NCBI GenBank assembly: GCA_018857735.1
Contig: JABMCL010002280.1
Location: 405,001 to 469,000 of the forward strand
Length of the DNA: 64,000 bases
From: Alviniconcha marisindica
Taxonomy: Eukaryota; Mollusca; Gastropoda; Provannidae
Direction of reading: 5' to 3'
Below are positions 1-10,786 of the stretch, piece after piece. Numbering within the stretch: position 1 is the stretch's first letter; each line of letters begins with the position of its first letter. A program made the position numbers and the translations under genes. The notes under the pieces were generated by a model that made no database searches, was not told the origin of the DNA, and saw only the letters and a list, made by a program, of their open reading frames with translations.

Positions 1-314
1 CATATTGTGATGTAATAAGAATGACGTTTTCCGTGCCTTCGCCGTAGTTGGGTGTGAAAGGGAGGAGAAAACTTTTTCCTTGGTTGTCCAGGGCTCGGGC
101 ACCTAGATTGGCCACGACATTGGAAAGAATTGTCTTACTAGTAGCATGCCTGTAGATGTAAGACAGGCATTTGTTTTTAATGTCCTGTCATCCATGTAGT
201 TATATAAGGGCAACACCGAGTATGTCTCTAGCCCGTCCCTAATAGGCCATCTCGCCTCCGTGGACGTAAAGCACCAAGAAAGAAAAGATGTCTCTAGTTA
301 GCGGTAAGGCGTTA
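1..314. other. Gene-free flank with SINE tail and interrupted SINE head
   Basis: No coding signal is visible. Positions about 220-285 carry the dispersed tail (GTCCCTAATAGG, then GTGGACGTAAAGCACC) that recurs many times in the window. Positions about 285-314 resemble the tRNA-like head of the SINE seen intact near 48000 (GGTAAGGCGTTA here, GTAAGGCATTA there). That head is interrupted at 314 by the element at 315-936 and resumes at 937. Confidence 0.5.
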
Positions 315-936
315 AGCCTATTCTTAATTGGGCGAATGTTTCTTCGCGAACCTAGTTGGAAGTATTCGGCGAAACTAGTTGGTTCTTAATTGAGCGAACT
401 TTTCTTCGCGAACCTAGTTGGAAGTATTCGTCGAAGCTATATTCGGGGTCCAAAAAGCTTCGCTCAACATGTTCTGGCAACATTCGCCCTATTCGACGAT
501 CATTGCCTCTGATTGGCTGAGAGCAGAGCTCTCCTGTGGATGAAGAAAAATAAAAATAAAAATGGATGACGGTGTCGCTAGGTTCTTCACTCGCTTCAGA
601 GGGAATTTGTTTATTTGTTGACTTGTGGGAGGCACAGCCTTGTCTCGGAGACCCAGAATGAGATAGTAGTTAGTTGAATTACCCTGTGAGGGATGATGAA
701 AGTATATTGTCTTGATTTGACTTGACTTTAGCCTACATTTTCGATCATGCTGTCTGCTGCGCGTCTGCCGCAAGTTCGGGCCGAAGCTTGCATCTCATTA
801 CAAGCCAGTTGAGAACGAAGTAAAGTTTGGACTGTCCGAACTATGTTCGGCAAACTAAAAGTTCAATTAAGAAACGAATCATAGTTCGTCGAACTGTCCG
901 AAGTATGTTAAACATTCGCCCAGTTAAGAACGGGCT
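315..936. mobile_element. Probable Harbinger-like MITE (622 bp) with 27-bp TIRs and TTA target duplication
   Basis: The left end (from AGCCTATTCTTAATTGGGCG) and the reverse complement of the right end (from AGCCCGTTCTTAACTGGGCG) agree at 24 of 27 positions, giving terminal inverted repeats. TTA at 312-314 and TTA at 937-939 flank the element, as expected for a 3-bp target duplication. Removing the element and one TTA restores a SINE head comparable to the copy near 48000. There is no transposase; a 94-codon minus-strand frame inside is unremarkable. A near-duplicate of about 62 bp (321-382 and 383-444) lies at the left end. PIF/Harbinger elements are known to target TWA, so that superfamily is inferred from target duplication and size only. 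Confidence 0.7.
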
Positions 937-1215
937 TTAGGCTGGTAAGCAGAGGGACCTCGGTTCGAATCCGCTTCGGCTCTCCTTTCTCTTCAAAAAA
1001 TGTGGTCTGTGGACACTGTCTTGTGACTTTGTCTCTCACAATTAATGAAACATTAAAATGGCTCTCATCATTGCCCATCTTAATGCAGGAGTCATTCTGG
1101 TGGTGACAGTGTAGCGATAGGTATACACTCTCCCTCTCCCCCCACCTTCATATCCCCTTCCCCCCTTCTCCCCATCCCTAATAAGCATTACGGTTTCTGT
1201 GGACGTTAAGCACCA
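937..1215 (+). mobile_element. tRNA-derived SINE (right part, interrupted by the MITE)
   Basis: GGTTCGAATCC at 962-972 is a perfect RNA polymerase III B box. It is followed by a body (TGTGGACACTGTCTTGTGAC; CATTAAAATGGC; GGAGTCATTCTGGTGGTGAC) shared with the copy at 47983-48275, and a tail near 1162-1215 (CCCATCCCTAATAAGC, GTGGACGTTAAGCACC). The left part of the head lies before 315. It is not a functional tRNA gene, because the acceptor stem is not formed and the body continues well past the tRNA length. Confidence 0.7.
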
Positions 1216-1339
1216 CGTTTACTTACTATGACACTAGAAATCTTTAACTAGCTTGCACATTAAGGTAACACACAAAGTCAGAAATCAGAAGTCAGTATGT
1301 CGCAATATTTTTCTGTTGAAAGTTTTATGCCGGGTCTGC

Positions 1340-1630
1340 TTGGTCAGAGCTTAGGAGCTGTGTGAAAGTCGAGGTGGATGTCCTGGGCTCCCCGTCCCTA
1401 ATAGTCTTTATGGTCTCTGTGAACGTAAAGCAACATTGAATATCAGAGTTCAGGAGCTGTGTGAAAGTCGAGGTGGCCGTCCTGGGCTCCCCGTCCTTAA
1501 TAGTCTTTATGGTCTCTGTGGACGTAAAGCAACATTGAATATCAGAGCTCAGAAGCTGTGTGAAAGTCGAGGTGGATGTCCTGGGCTTCCGCGTCCCTAA
1601 AAGTCTTTATGGTCTCTGTGGACATTGAAG
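1340..1630 (+). repeat. About 115-bp SINE-tail repeat in three tandem copies
   Basis: Three successive copies contain GAGCTGTGTGAAAGTCGAGG, then CCCGTCCCTAATAGTC, then TGTGGACGTAAAGCAACATT. The third copy is truncated. The 3' end is shared with the SINE tail at 1162-1215. Inverted relatives lie at 8220-8850 and direct relatives at 12185-12345 and 16215-16390. Confidence 0.75.
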
Positions 1631-2095
1631 AAGAAGAAGGTCTGGCTGCGCTTTGAACTTTGGACTAATATAGATGCAGGCTAGAAGTGTTCAGAAGAGG
1701 ATTTTAGTAGGCCTACATACAATACAGTAATACTTTATCAAAACTTGATTAACATGAGATCCCTTCCCCCAAGCAGAACACAGATGACAAAACATGACCA
1801 TAGATTTAAGTCCTGTCAGGCTATTTAATTACAATTTCTTGGGTTACATCTTTTCTTGAACCGTTTGTGCACTTCGTTTTAAGAAAGCCTTCTTTGTCTG
1901 GAAGAGCACAAATACTGCACCAACAATTTAACGAAGCGTGTATGGTGAAAATCGACTTACCGGCGGCAGCCGTGAGTAAGTACCCGACCTGCGAAGAGAA
2001 AAACATAACAACCGCAAGAACTTTGTTATGTAAACATCGAAGGGTGCATAAAAAGTACGAATTTAGTCGAACAAGGAACGAACCAAGCAATCAAT
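1631..2095. other. No supported gene; ambiguous splice-like motifs
   Basis: A 76-codon plus-strand frame and an 89-codon minus-strand frame overlap here without recognisable similarity. On the plus strand, ATG at 1941 is followed by ten codons and a GTGAGT donor. On the minus strand, a pyrimidine tract with CAG and a GTAAGT bracket about 28 nt. Neither can be extended to a second exon, so no gene is called. Confidence 0.3.
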
Positions 2096-2490
2096 AAAAC
2101 AACAGTCAGTCAAACAACAGACAAGTCGACCAGTCATCTAACAGCTAGATAACAAACCAGTCAGTCAAACAACAGACAAATCAACCAGTCATCTAACAGC
2201 TAGATAACAAACCAGTCAGTCAAACAACAGACAAGTCGACCAGTCATCTAACAGCTAGATAACAAACCAGTCAGTCAAACAACACACAAATCAACCAGTC
2301 ATCTAACAGCTAGATAACAAACCAGTCAGTCAAACAACAGACAAATCAGCCAGTCATCTAACAGCTAGATAACAAACCAGACAGTCAAACAACAGACAAA
2401 TCAACCAGTCATCTAACAGCTAGATAACAAATCAGTCAGTCAAACAACAGACAAATCAGCCAGTCATCTAACAGCTAGACAACCAACTAA
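2096..2490. repeat. Minisatellite, about 60-bp unit, six to seven copies
   Basis: Repeated core CAGTCATCTAACAGCTAGAT followed by AACAAACCAGTCAGTCAAAC and ACAGACAAATC. Copies are over 90% identical by eye. There is no coding content. AC-rich and A-rich low-complexity sequence continues to about 2960. Confidence 0.85.
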
Positions 2491-3750
2491 TCAGGTAAAC
2501 AAGAGACAAACTTTCCAATGAAAAACAACAACAACAAAAAACAAAAACAAAAAACAAAAACAGGCAAACAGGCAACCTACCAAACAACTGAGAAATAGTT
2601 GCAACCACACAACCAGCCAAATAAGAGAACAAATGAACAAAACAAATGCATCGATACGTAATTGGTCAATTATGCAATTGCAACGTACTGAAAAAGGCAG
2701 GGAGGAAAAGAGCTGCGAATATACAGCCTGAAAAATAAGCGAATTGATGAAGAAATAGGTATTATACAAACACCCCAACAGCTACCAAGCGCGTATGAAC
2801 AAAATAAATGAGAAGTAAATAAATGTGGATCGTGAATAGACCTTTTGTAAATTGTCTTTTTAAGCGATTTCATAAAAACACCCCAAAAAATAAATAACAA
2901 AAAACAAACAAACAAACAAAAAAACTAAACAAAAAACAAAACAAAACAAAAAAACAGCCGCATAAATGAAAGCAACAAAGATATAAGACCACAAAAGAGT
3001 CTGTTCTTGGATTTTAACGCCCCGTCAACTGCGTTTGCGTCACCGCAGGACGAACATCAAAAGAATATAAATATGCTTTGAAACGGAATATGCCTTGAAC
3101 TAGAAATGAAGACAAATAAAACACACACTACTTCAGCATACTAAGATTTTCCTTGTCATTAATTTTTTATATTCCATAAGAAGGATGATGTTTCCACGAA
3201 GGAAAACAAAAAACACAGTGATGTCGTGACATGGCGATACAGAACAACTCACCAAAATCAATAGCCACCTTCCGCAGCCGTCCATGTTGTATTCGTCGAG
3301 TGTGGAGATAGTCCTGGACAAGACACGAACAGAATTCATGAGAAAGAGAGAGAAAAAAATCACTATCTATAAGTTATATGTGTGCACCGCTTTCATGTGT
3401 AACTTTTTTTGTTTTGTTTTGTTTTTATCGTTGTTGTTTTCCGGAAGCACCCTCTATGAAAATGTTCCTATTTATGGAACACTGCCACAAATTTCAGTCG
3501 GTGTTTTTCGAAAATTGCATAGCTCGTTCCGTGTTGTGAATTCATTTATGTACTACTTCATAGGCAGGGTCAGTGGCGCCGTTCTGTCGTTGCTAGCTTT
3601 CCCCGGGGAAAGAGGCCAGAATATCTCACCGAGTTACTGGGTTGGTAACTGTCAAACACAGTAGCATGCAGAGATGACGTGTTGCAAAATATTATCGTAT
3701 CGTCATACGCTGTACAACAGGTGGACTGAGATCAAGTCCTGATCAAAAGC
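2491..3750. other. A-rich low complexity, no supported gene
   Basis: 2510-2960 is A-rich with CAAA-type repeats. 2960-3750 is ordinary non-coding sequence with one possible minus-strand exon (3253-3313). A 126-codon plus-strand frame at 3284-3664 has no recognisable domain and no codon-periodic feature that I can see. Confidence 0.4.
3253..3313 (-). other. Speculative minus-strand exon
   Basis: Read on the minus strand, CTTGTCCAG precedes 61 nt that contain ATG (complement of 3283-3285) and encode MDGCGRWLLIL before a GTGAGT donor. This looks like a signal-peptide-like first coding exon. No partner exon could be identified in the window, so it may be chance. Confidence 0.15.
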
Positions 3751-3751
3751 A

Positions 3752-4078
3752 TTCTCGTACATGATGTACTCGTCACATACACTTGCATGCAAAGATCATA
3801 TCTCATTCTCGTACATGATGTACTCGTCACATACACTTGCATGCAAAGATCATATCTCATTCTCGTACATGATGTACTCGTCACATACACTTGCATGCAA
3901 AGATCATATCTCATTCTCGTACATGATGTACTCGTCACATACACTTGCATGCAAAGATCATATTTCATTCTCGTACATGGTGTACTCGTCACATACACTT
4001 GCATGCAAAGATCATATCTCATTCTCGTACATGATGTATTCGTCACATACACTTGATGCAAAGATCATATCTCATTCT
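3752..4078. repeat. 54-bp minisatellite, six copies
   Basis: The unit begins CATTCTCGTACATGATGTAC and ends GCAAAGATCATATCT, repeated about six times with few changes. Because 54 is a multiple of three, several frames on both strands stay open (89 to 109 codons). These are repeat artefacts rather than genes. Confidence 0.9.
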
Positions 4079-5058
4079 GCAGAATGAGACACGAATGAGA
4101 CACCCTACCGCCGTGATCAGTTCACATTTCTGTCGAAAGTTCACATAATATCTGAGACAAAGTTGACGGCCAGAGCCCAAATATTTATAGAAAAAAAAGG
4201 GGGGTGGGGGATGGAGGGGGGGGGGTGCTTAGCTTTTTACCTTTTTGTGTTTCAAACGTTCACGAAGTGGTGATTTCAGTACTGAAACTTAATTTCTTTC
4301 GGTCTTAGCTGTGCGAAACCAACTATTCTAGAAATTTGTCAGATGTTTCAACTGAATGCATAACGGATCGTTCCGGCACAGACTCGGTAAAAACCGTGAC
4401 CTCCCAGGATGCAGTCACTCATCAACTCATCAACTCATCAACATCACTCACCAAAGGCTTCCCAAGGGTCCTCCGTGACCAGTGTTGCCTTTTAGAGTGG
4501 GTCTCCGAGAAAAGCTTTATCCACAGGCCTCAGTCGTATCCTTCTCTATAATGCAACAGCGGCAAAAGCTGCACTGCAACAAGCACGGCAGTAGAAACTG
4601 GCAAAACCTCTCGAATAGGTCTGTAAAGAACAGATGCTCTGTTCTGTTCGCATGCCATCTCAGAGAGATGGACCCTACGCATGAGCGGAAAATGCAAAGT
4701 TAATATATGCAGACTATGCAATGGTGTACAAAAGAAGAAGAAGAAGAAGAAGAAGAAGAAACAGAATATAGTAAGGGAAAAAATATGTAAACAAAGCTAC
4801 AAACAAACATTCACAACAACAACAACAACAACAACAAAAGGTAGAAAAACACCCCAACGACAACAACAACGACAACAATAACAACAACAGAAAAGGTAGA
4901 ACCCCCTCCCTCACCCCCCAAAAAACACACAACAAAAACACAATACCAACAGGTACAACAGCAGTAATGACGACATATAAAAAAGGGGAGAAAAAAGGGG
5001 ACAGTAACAGTAGCCGATAGTGGGTACAGAGGAGAGAGAGAGGCAAGAATAAGAAGCT
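4079..5058. other. No gene; GAA, CAA/CAAC simple repeats
   Basis: G-rich stretch at about 4198-4227, (GAA)n at about 4733-4760, and AC/CAA-rich low complexity at about 4800-4940. Small open frames here have no recognisable content. Confidence 0.5.

Positions 5059-5098
<40 letters not shown>
5059..5098 (+). repeat. Homopolymer run of about 40 G
   Basis: Uninterrupted G run. Such runs can form G-quadruplexes and are length-unstable in cloning, sequencing and assembly. Other G or C runs lie at about 7402-7423, 16990-17012, 30367-30382, 49130-49146, 49610-49631, 63030-63050 and 63461-63478. Confidence 0.95.
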
Positions 5099-5099
<1 letters not shown>

Positions 5100-5245
5100 G
5101 TTACATAGCAGTCGTGGTACCTGACGTAGGAGCACTAGAGTATCACATCTATAAAGTCTTTGTTGTTGTGTTTGCGTGACGTCTTTCGAGCGCTTATTAA
5201 CTCCCTTGTTTGGTGATTCAGCATAATCGCCCACTTCCCTGTTCT

Positions 5246-5300
5246 TTCTTCTTCTTCTTCTTCTTTTTCTTCTTCTTCTTCTTCTTCTTCTTCTTCTTCT

Positions 5301-5377
<77 letters not shown>
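5246..5377 (+). repeat. (TTC)n followed by (CT)n microsatellite
   Basis: TTC triplets to about 5301, then CT dinucleotides to about 5377. This is a polypurine/polypyrimidine tract able to form a triplex in principle. The overlapping poly-E/poly-RE frames are artefacts. Confidence 0.95.
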
Positions 5378-5379
<2 letters not shown>

Positions 5380-5661
5380 CACCCCCCACCGGTTGACAGG
5401 ACGCTAAAATCCCATTACTAACAAACTACCCCCACCCCACCCCCACCCCCCACCCCCAGCACGAGGCTCCGTCTACACATATGCCACGTTACACACTTAA
5501 CCAAATGAGTCGTCCGTTTGATGTGTGTCATCCGTTGTCACAGAGTCGGCACCGGATCGTCGCCTAGCCGAGTACCGGTGCCAAGCCGACCGCAGGAAAG
5601 AGGACAGTGGCAATATTATCGGTTTATCACGTGCGCAATAATAGATCGATCTGTCAGAAGC

Positions 5662-5768
5662 AAGGGTCAGCTTTGTTTGGGAACGTCAGGCTAATTGCCG
5701 ATTATATGGAGTGCTAGCCTGAGGGGGACGCCAGCGGGAAGCTCTGACACACCACAAAGGGACAGCAG
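5662..5768 (+). repeat. Direct repeat, left copy, flanking the 6.0-kb region
   Basis: GGGTCAGCTTTGTTTGGGAA and the following roughly 100 bp (to GGGGGACGCCAGCGG and CTCTGACACACCACAAAGGG) recur nearly unchanged at 6063-6165. The interval holds three to four copies of a further unit (TGTTTGGATTTTGTCATAAT, about 5870-6060). Confidence 0.85.
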
Positions 5769-6062
5769 ATTTCCTCTCCCTCTTATTTAGTTTGGCAAAA
5801 ACAAACAAACAAACAAACAAACAAAACAGAAAGAAAAAGAAAAAAAGCGTTCTCTATTTAAGCTTTTTATGTGTTTGGAGTTTGTCATAATAAATAGCGT
5901 TATTTTTGTTTGTTTTAGTTTTTTGATTTTTACAAACATTTATGTGTTTGGATTTTGTCATAATAAATAGCGTTCTTTTTAAACAAACATTTATGTTTGG
6001 ATTTTGTCACAGTAAACAGCGTTCTTTTTAACCGTTTAAGTGTTTAGATGTTGTCATAATAA

Positions 6063-6144
6063 AGGGTCAGCTTTGTTTGGGAATGTCTGGCTAATTGCCG
6101 ATTATATGGAGTGCCCACCTGAGGGGGACGCCAGCGGAATGCTT
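6063..6144 (+). repeat. Direct repeat, right copy, seeding a 35-bp array
   Basis: Second copy of the segment at 5662-5768. Its end (CACACCACA.AGGGACAACAG) is the unit that is then amplified in the following minisatellite. Confidence 0.85.
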
Positions 6145-6820
6145 TGACACACCACACAGGGACAACAGACTTCGTCTCCCCACACACCACACAGGGACAA
6201 CAGACTTCGTCTCCCCACACACCACACAGGGACAACAGACTTCGTCTCCCCACACGCCACAAAGGGACAACAGACTTCGTCTCCCCACACGCCACAAAGG
6301 GACAACAGACTTCGTCTCCCCACACACCACACAGGGACAACAGACTTCGTCTCCCCACACGCCACACAAGGACAACAGACTTCGTCTCCCCACACGCCAC
6401 AAAGGGACAACAGACTTCGTCTCCCCACACACCACACAGGGGCAACAGACTTCGTCTCCCCACACACCACAAAGGGACAACAGACTTCGTCTCCCCACAC
6501 GCCACAAAGGGACAACAGATTCCGTCTCCCCACACACCACAAAGGAACAACAGACTTCGTCTCCCCACACACCACAAAGGGACAACAGACTCCGTCTTCC
6601 CACACACCAAAAAGGAACAACAGACTTCGTCTCCCGACATACCACAAAGGGACAACAGACTTCGTCTCCCCACACACCAAAAAGGAACAACAGTCTCCGT
6701 CTCCCTTTTATTTAGATGCTTTGACACACCACAAAGGGACAACAGACTTCGTCTCCCCACACACCACCAAGAGACAACAGACTTCGTCTCCCCACACACC
6801 ACAAAGGGACAACAGACTCC
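6145..6820 (+). repeat. 35-bp minisatellite, about 19 copies
   Basis: Unit ACACCACACAGGGACAACAG followed by ACTTCGTCTCCCC, spaced 35 bp (for example TTCGTCTCC at 6171, 6206 and 6241). Since 35 is not a multiple of three and the unit lacks stops, several frames on both strands stay open for 190-270 codons. I found no start context, splice context or domain supporting translation. Confidence 0.9.
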
Positions 6821-7400
6821 GGCTGTATCCTTGTTGGCCTCTCGGGCCAAGTATCAGCTTCGTCTTCGGAGCTCGAGCTGGCCATTTTGCAGCGACTCCC
6901 CAGAGTGACGTAGTGCGCAAATGTGCACATGATTCTGGCGTCATGGCGACGCTTTCGGTACGACAGAAAATGCCTTTTTTCGTGCATTTATAACCCTCAG
7001 ATCACAATTTCACCTACATCATCGTTCTCAGCGAGATTTAACGGAAATCGTGTCAAAAATCACCCCAAACCTTGGACTTGTCCTTTAATGGCAGATTTAT
7101 GACCAAAAATAACACTGGAAACAACTGCGGCTGTTTTCAAACAGGCGATCCACGTGCGCCACAGCGCCACAGTCCTCGGTCGTTTCTTTACGCACTATTA
7201 CGTATACCGAAGAACCCGTAGAGTAGTCCAAAAAGTCAAACTTGGCTTTGAAGTCTAAGAGCTTTGAGGTAACATGCAAAGTTCTTTTTCAGTCGTAGTG
7301 CAATCTCTGTCTCAAACTCCGAACATCGCTTTCAAGCACCTTATAAAGGTGGGGAAGAATGTCGTAAACCAGTGCTTGGAGTTTGCCTCTCTGTGTGTGT
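6821..7400. other. No supported gene
   Basis: Ordinary sequence with short frames only, and moderate CpG content around 6830-6960. Nothing recognisable. Confidence 0.3.
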
Positions 7401-7401
7401 T

Positions 7402-7860
7402 GGGGGGGGGGGGGGGGGGGGGGCATGGAGGATGGAAGGGGAAGTGTAGGTGCATGCGTTCTCAGTGTGTTGTAAGTGCGTGCGTGCGTGCGTGTGTGCG
7501 TGTTGTAGTGTAGAGTTTTGTGTGCGTGCGTGGGTGCGTGCGTGCGTGCGAACGTGCGTGCGTGCGTGTGTTTGTGTGCTGCGTGCGTTTAACACAACTA
7601 TGATATTGCTGGTCTCTGATGAAATTCTGGCCGGGGACTGCTCGGCAATCCCGGCGGAACGTAACACTGGGAAAAAGAGGGCCGAGCGATATCATGATTC
7701 AATGTCACCGCCAGAGGTGATTCTCAGTGCAGGTACGCTACCTCTTGCATCAGTTGTGCGCACGCACGCACGCATACACACACACACACTGACACGCGCG
7801 CAAACACACACACACACACACATGCACGCACGCACAAGCACACACACACACACACACACA

Positions 7861-7908
<48 letters not shown>

Positions 7909-7932
7909 CACACGACACGCGCGCGTCGCACG

Positions 7933-7998
<66 letters not shown>

Positions 7999-8015
7999 AA
8001 AACAAAACACTCTCT

Positions 8016-8078
<63 letters not shown>

Positions 8079-8093
8079 ACACACACACACATA

Positions 8094-8169
<76 letters not shown>

Positions 8170-8185
8170 ACACACACAGGCACCA
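7402..8185. repeat. Compound microsatellite block: G run, (GTGC)n, (CA)n, (CT)n, (CA)n
   Basis: G run 7402-7423; TGCG-type repeats 7475-7585; CA/CGCA repeats 7758-7998; CT repeats 8010-8078; CA repeats 8079-8178. A short ordinary stretch at 7590-7755 separates the parts. Cys/Val or His/Thr frames across this block are artefacts. Confidence 0.9.
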
Positions 8186-8214
8186 GCACACACGAGCATA
8201 CTGATTATACAAAG

Positions 8215-8860
8215 CTTAGTCTACGCAACTTAAAGCCTAGTACATCCACAGGAACCATAAGCACCGTTGGGAACGGGGAGCCAGCGGCGACGGCTTTACC
8301 TCCACAGCCGACTTTCACACAGCTCCCGCCGCCGAGTTCTGATGGGTCTCGCATCTTCTCAAGTTCTTCAAATGTTGCTTCACTATTACGTCCACAGGGA
8401 CCATAAGGACTATTAAGGACGGGGAGCCCAGGACGGCCACCTCGACTTTCACTGACTCTGACACAGCTCCTCGTCTTCTTCTTTAAATCATTGTTTTGCT
8501 TTGCTATTGCAGCGTCTACAAGACGGCCATCTCGACTTTCACACAGCCTCTCCCTTAATCTCTGACCGTGCTTTTGTTCAGTTCAACGTTGCTTTACGTC
8601 CACAGGGACCATAAGGACTATTAAGGACGGGGAGCCCAGGACGGCCACCTCGACTTTCGCACAGCTCCTCGTCTTCTTCTTTAAATCAGTGTTGCTTTGC
8701 AGCGTCTACAAGACGGCCATCTCGACTTTCACACAGCTCCTGAGCTCTGACTGTGCTTTTCGGTTCAGTTCAATGTTGCTTTACGTCAGTCCACAGAAAC
8801 CATAGGGACTATTCAGTAAGGACGACTGAGGAGCCCAGGATGGCTCGACACGTGAGTGAC
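8215..8860 (-). repeat. Tandem/inverted copies of the GGACGTAAAGC SINE-tail repeat
   Basis: Minus-strand copies appear as TTGCTTTACGTCCACAGGGA, then CCATAAGGACTATTAAGGAC, then GGGGAGCCCAGGACGGCC and CTCGACTTTCACACAGCTCC, repeated about four times with variation. Same family as 1340-1630 in opposite orientation. Confidence 0.75.
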
Positions 8861-9500
8861 TTTCACACCGCTGTGTTCCAGGCTTCTTCTTCTTTCGTGG
8901 TAGTGCTTTACGTTCACACTGAGAAACCGTATAAAAAAATAACCGACTTTTTGTACAGCTAGCTTTTACAGTACCGACTGCGAGGCGCCTGATACCTTAA
9001 AGGCCCATAAGTTGTTGTTTTTGCCATTAGTCTACATTACATATGGCACCGCTGATCCGGGCTTCAGGCGCTATTCACTGGCGAGTCCGAGTCAGTCAGC
9101 GGCCGGAAGAGACCGCCTAGACATGATCAACTCAACTTATGCCGGTAAGAAAAACTGAGAGAGACAGATAAACATAATTATGTAGCCTACACCCAACGAG
9201 TCACTGACCAGCGTCCACTGACCACTCGGTGTGGGCTGTCTTTACGGATAGTTTTTGTTTGACCCGTGACCTGTCGCCGTGTGTTTCTACGCGAGTGAAC
9301 GGATGCGGGACACGGCGGCCAGCGGCCATTAGCCTACTGCAGTGTACAGGTGCTTGACAATCGACACAAATCTCCTGTGGGAAGTTTTAACTGAGCGACT
9401 CGGCTGGCACATGCGGCTCTCGCCGATCTCTCTTAAGTTTCCGGGCCCCCTCCTCACCACCGTCACTCCCCCCCCCCCCCCTCCCCCGCCGCATCTCAGT
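8861..9500. other. No supported gene
   Basis: Unremarkable single-copy sequence with short frames only. A CpG-bearing stretch runs from 9030 to 9450. Confidence 0.3.
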
Positions 9501-9506
9501 CCTCAA

Positions 9507-9547
9507 GGTGTGTGTGTGTGTGTGGGTGGATGGGGGGGGGGGGGGGG

Positions 9548-9616
<69 letters not shown>

Positions 9617-9720
9617 CCGTGTGTGTGTGCCGTGTGTGTGTGTGTGTGGTGTGTGTGTGTGTGTGTGTGCTGTGTGTGGGGAGAGTGTGTAGTGTGTGTG
9701 TGTGTGGGGGGGAGAGAGGA
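9507..9720 (+). repeat. (GT)n/(GA)n microsatellite block
   Basis: GT and GA dinucleotide runs with an internal G run (9532-9547). Overlapping frames are artefacts. Confidence 0.9.
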
Positions 9721-10055
9721 GGGCGTGTGTGGATGTAGGGGGGGGGGATAGGGTGAGATGTGTATAGGTTGTGTATGCAGTGTTGTAATGTTTCATGCGG
9801 TATAGCGCTTTGAGCCCCACACCTGTATAGCCATAGAGGGATTCGGCGCATCACAGTTAGAAATGCATTTATTATCAGTATTATCTCCCCTCCCCTCCCC
9901 TCCCCCCACCTTTCTACCCCCTCCCCCTCTTTCCCCCTTCCTGGCCCCTCCATCTCAGTCTCTCGGTCTTTCTCCCTCTCCGTTTAGGACACTGAGGCTA
10001 AATGACTGAACGGCTTCAGTTCGAATCCTTGTAGTTTTCCAGTTCGAGTTCTCTC
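9721..10055. other. No gene; pyrimidine-rich low complexity
   Basis: C/T-rich stretches at 9885-9980. Nothing coding is recognisable. Confidence 0.3.
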
Positions 10056-10330
10056 TGTTCAGTTCAATACTGCTTTACGTCCACAGCCGGAGACATAGTC
10101 GGAGCAGAGTTAGGGCCAGAGTTCGCAACGAGCCTTCTGGTTTCGTGGACGTAAAGATTATTGAACCATGCTTCGGATTGTCACACTTGTTATATGTCAA
10201 CTGACATCTGAGGACATTAAGCATCACTTCACCACCACCACCAGCCGGAGACCGCCAGGACTAAGTCACTCAGTGTAGGGACGGGAAGCCCAAGACGGCC
10301 GCCTCGACTTCACACGGCTTTTCCGGCTTC
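10056..10330. repeat. SINE-tail family copies, both orientations
   Basis: A minus-orientation fragment (TGCTTTACGTCCACAGCCGG) is followed by a plus-orientation fragment (GTGGACGTAAAGATTATTGA; CAACTGACATCTGAGGACAT). The latter matches the downstream half of the copies at 12185 and 16215. Confidence 0.6.
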
Positions 10331-10737
10331 GATTCCGGCTATGGAAGGTGTTATTGCGACTCTATCAACGCCGGTTCCGGCGGCGGCGAATCCTGAAGCG
10401 GCCGGACCCGGGTAGTCAGCGTCAGTGAAGGGCGGTTGTGGGTCCGTCGCGGGACGTTAAACTCCAAACATTAACTCTGCAATCCGTTCATTACTTTGTC
10501 AACGCAAACGCTCTGGTCGATAGTCAGTGGTGGCCGACTGACGTACGTAGGCCCATGCTTAAACTGACGTGATATGTCTTAGTTCCCTCTCCAGGTAAGC
10601 AAGCAAATGATCCACCAAACAGTCACCCATTCAGTCCCCCCCCCCCCCCCACACACACTCACTCAACACAGCTTCGAAAAAAAAAATCACTGAAGCAACC
10701 AACCAACCAACAAACAACTGACTCAGTGACACCGTCA

Positions 10738-10786
<49 letters not shown>

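Noticed and set aside
1941..1973. First coding exon (MVKIDLPAAA then GTGAGT) on the + strand
   Set aside because: Only ten codons, competing splice-like motifs on the opposite strand, and no partner exon found.
3752..4078. Possible CRISPR-like array
   Set aside because: Units are contiguous with no unique spacers, in a eukaryotic genome. The same applies to every other array in the window.
3732..4087. About 109-codon frames on both strands
   Set aside because: 54-bp minisatellite; periodic by multiples of three.
6044..6908. Overlapping 190-268-codon frames on both strands
   Set aside because: They are produced by the 35-bp tandem array; all frames are equally open, with no start, splice or domain evidence.
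7450..8406. 318-codon His/Thr/Ser frame and Cys/Val antisense frames
   Set aside because: Translation of CA, CT and GTGC microsatellites.
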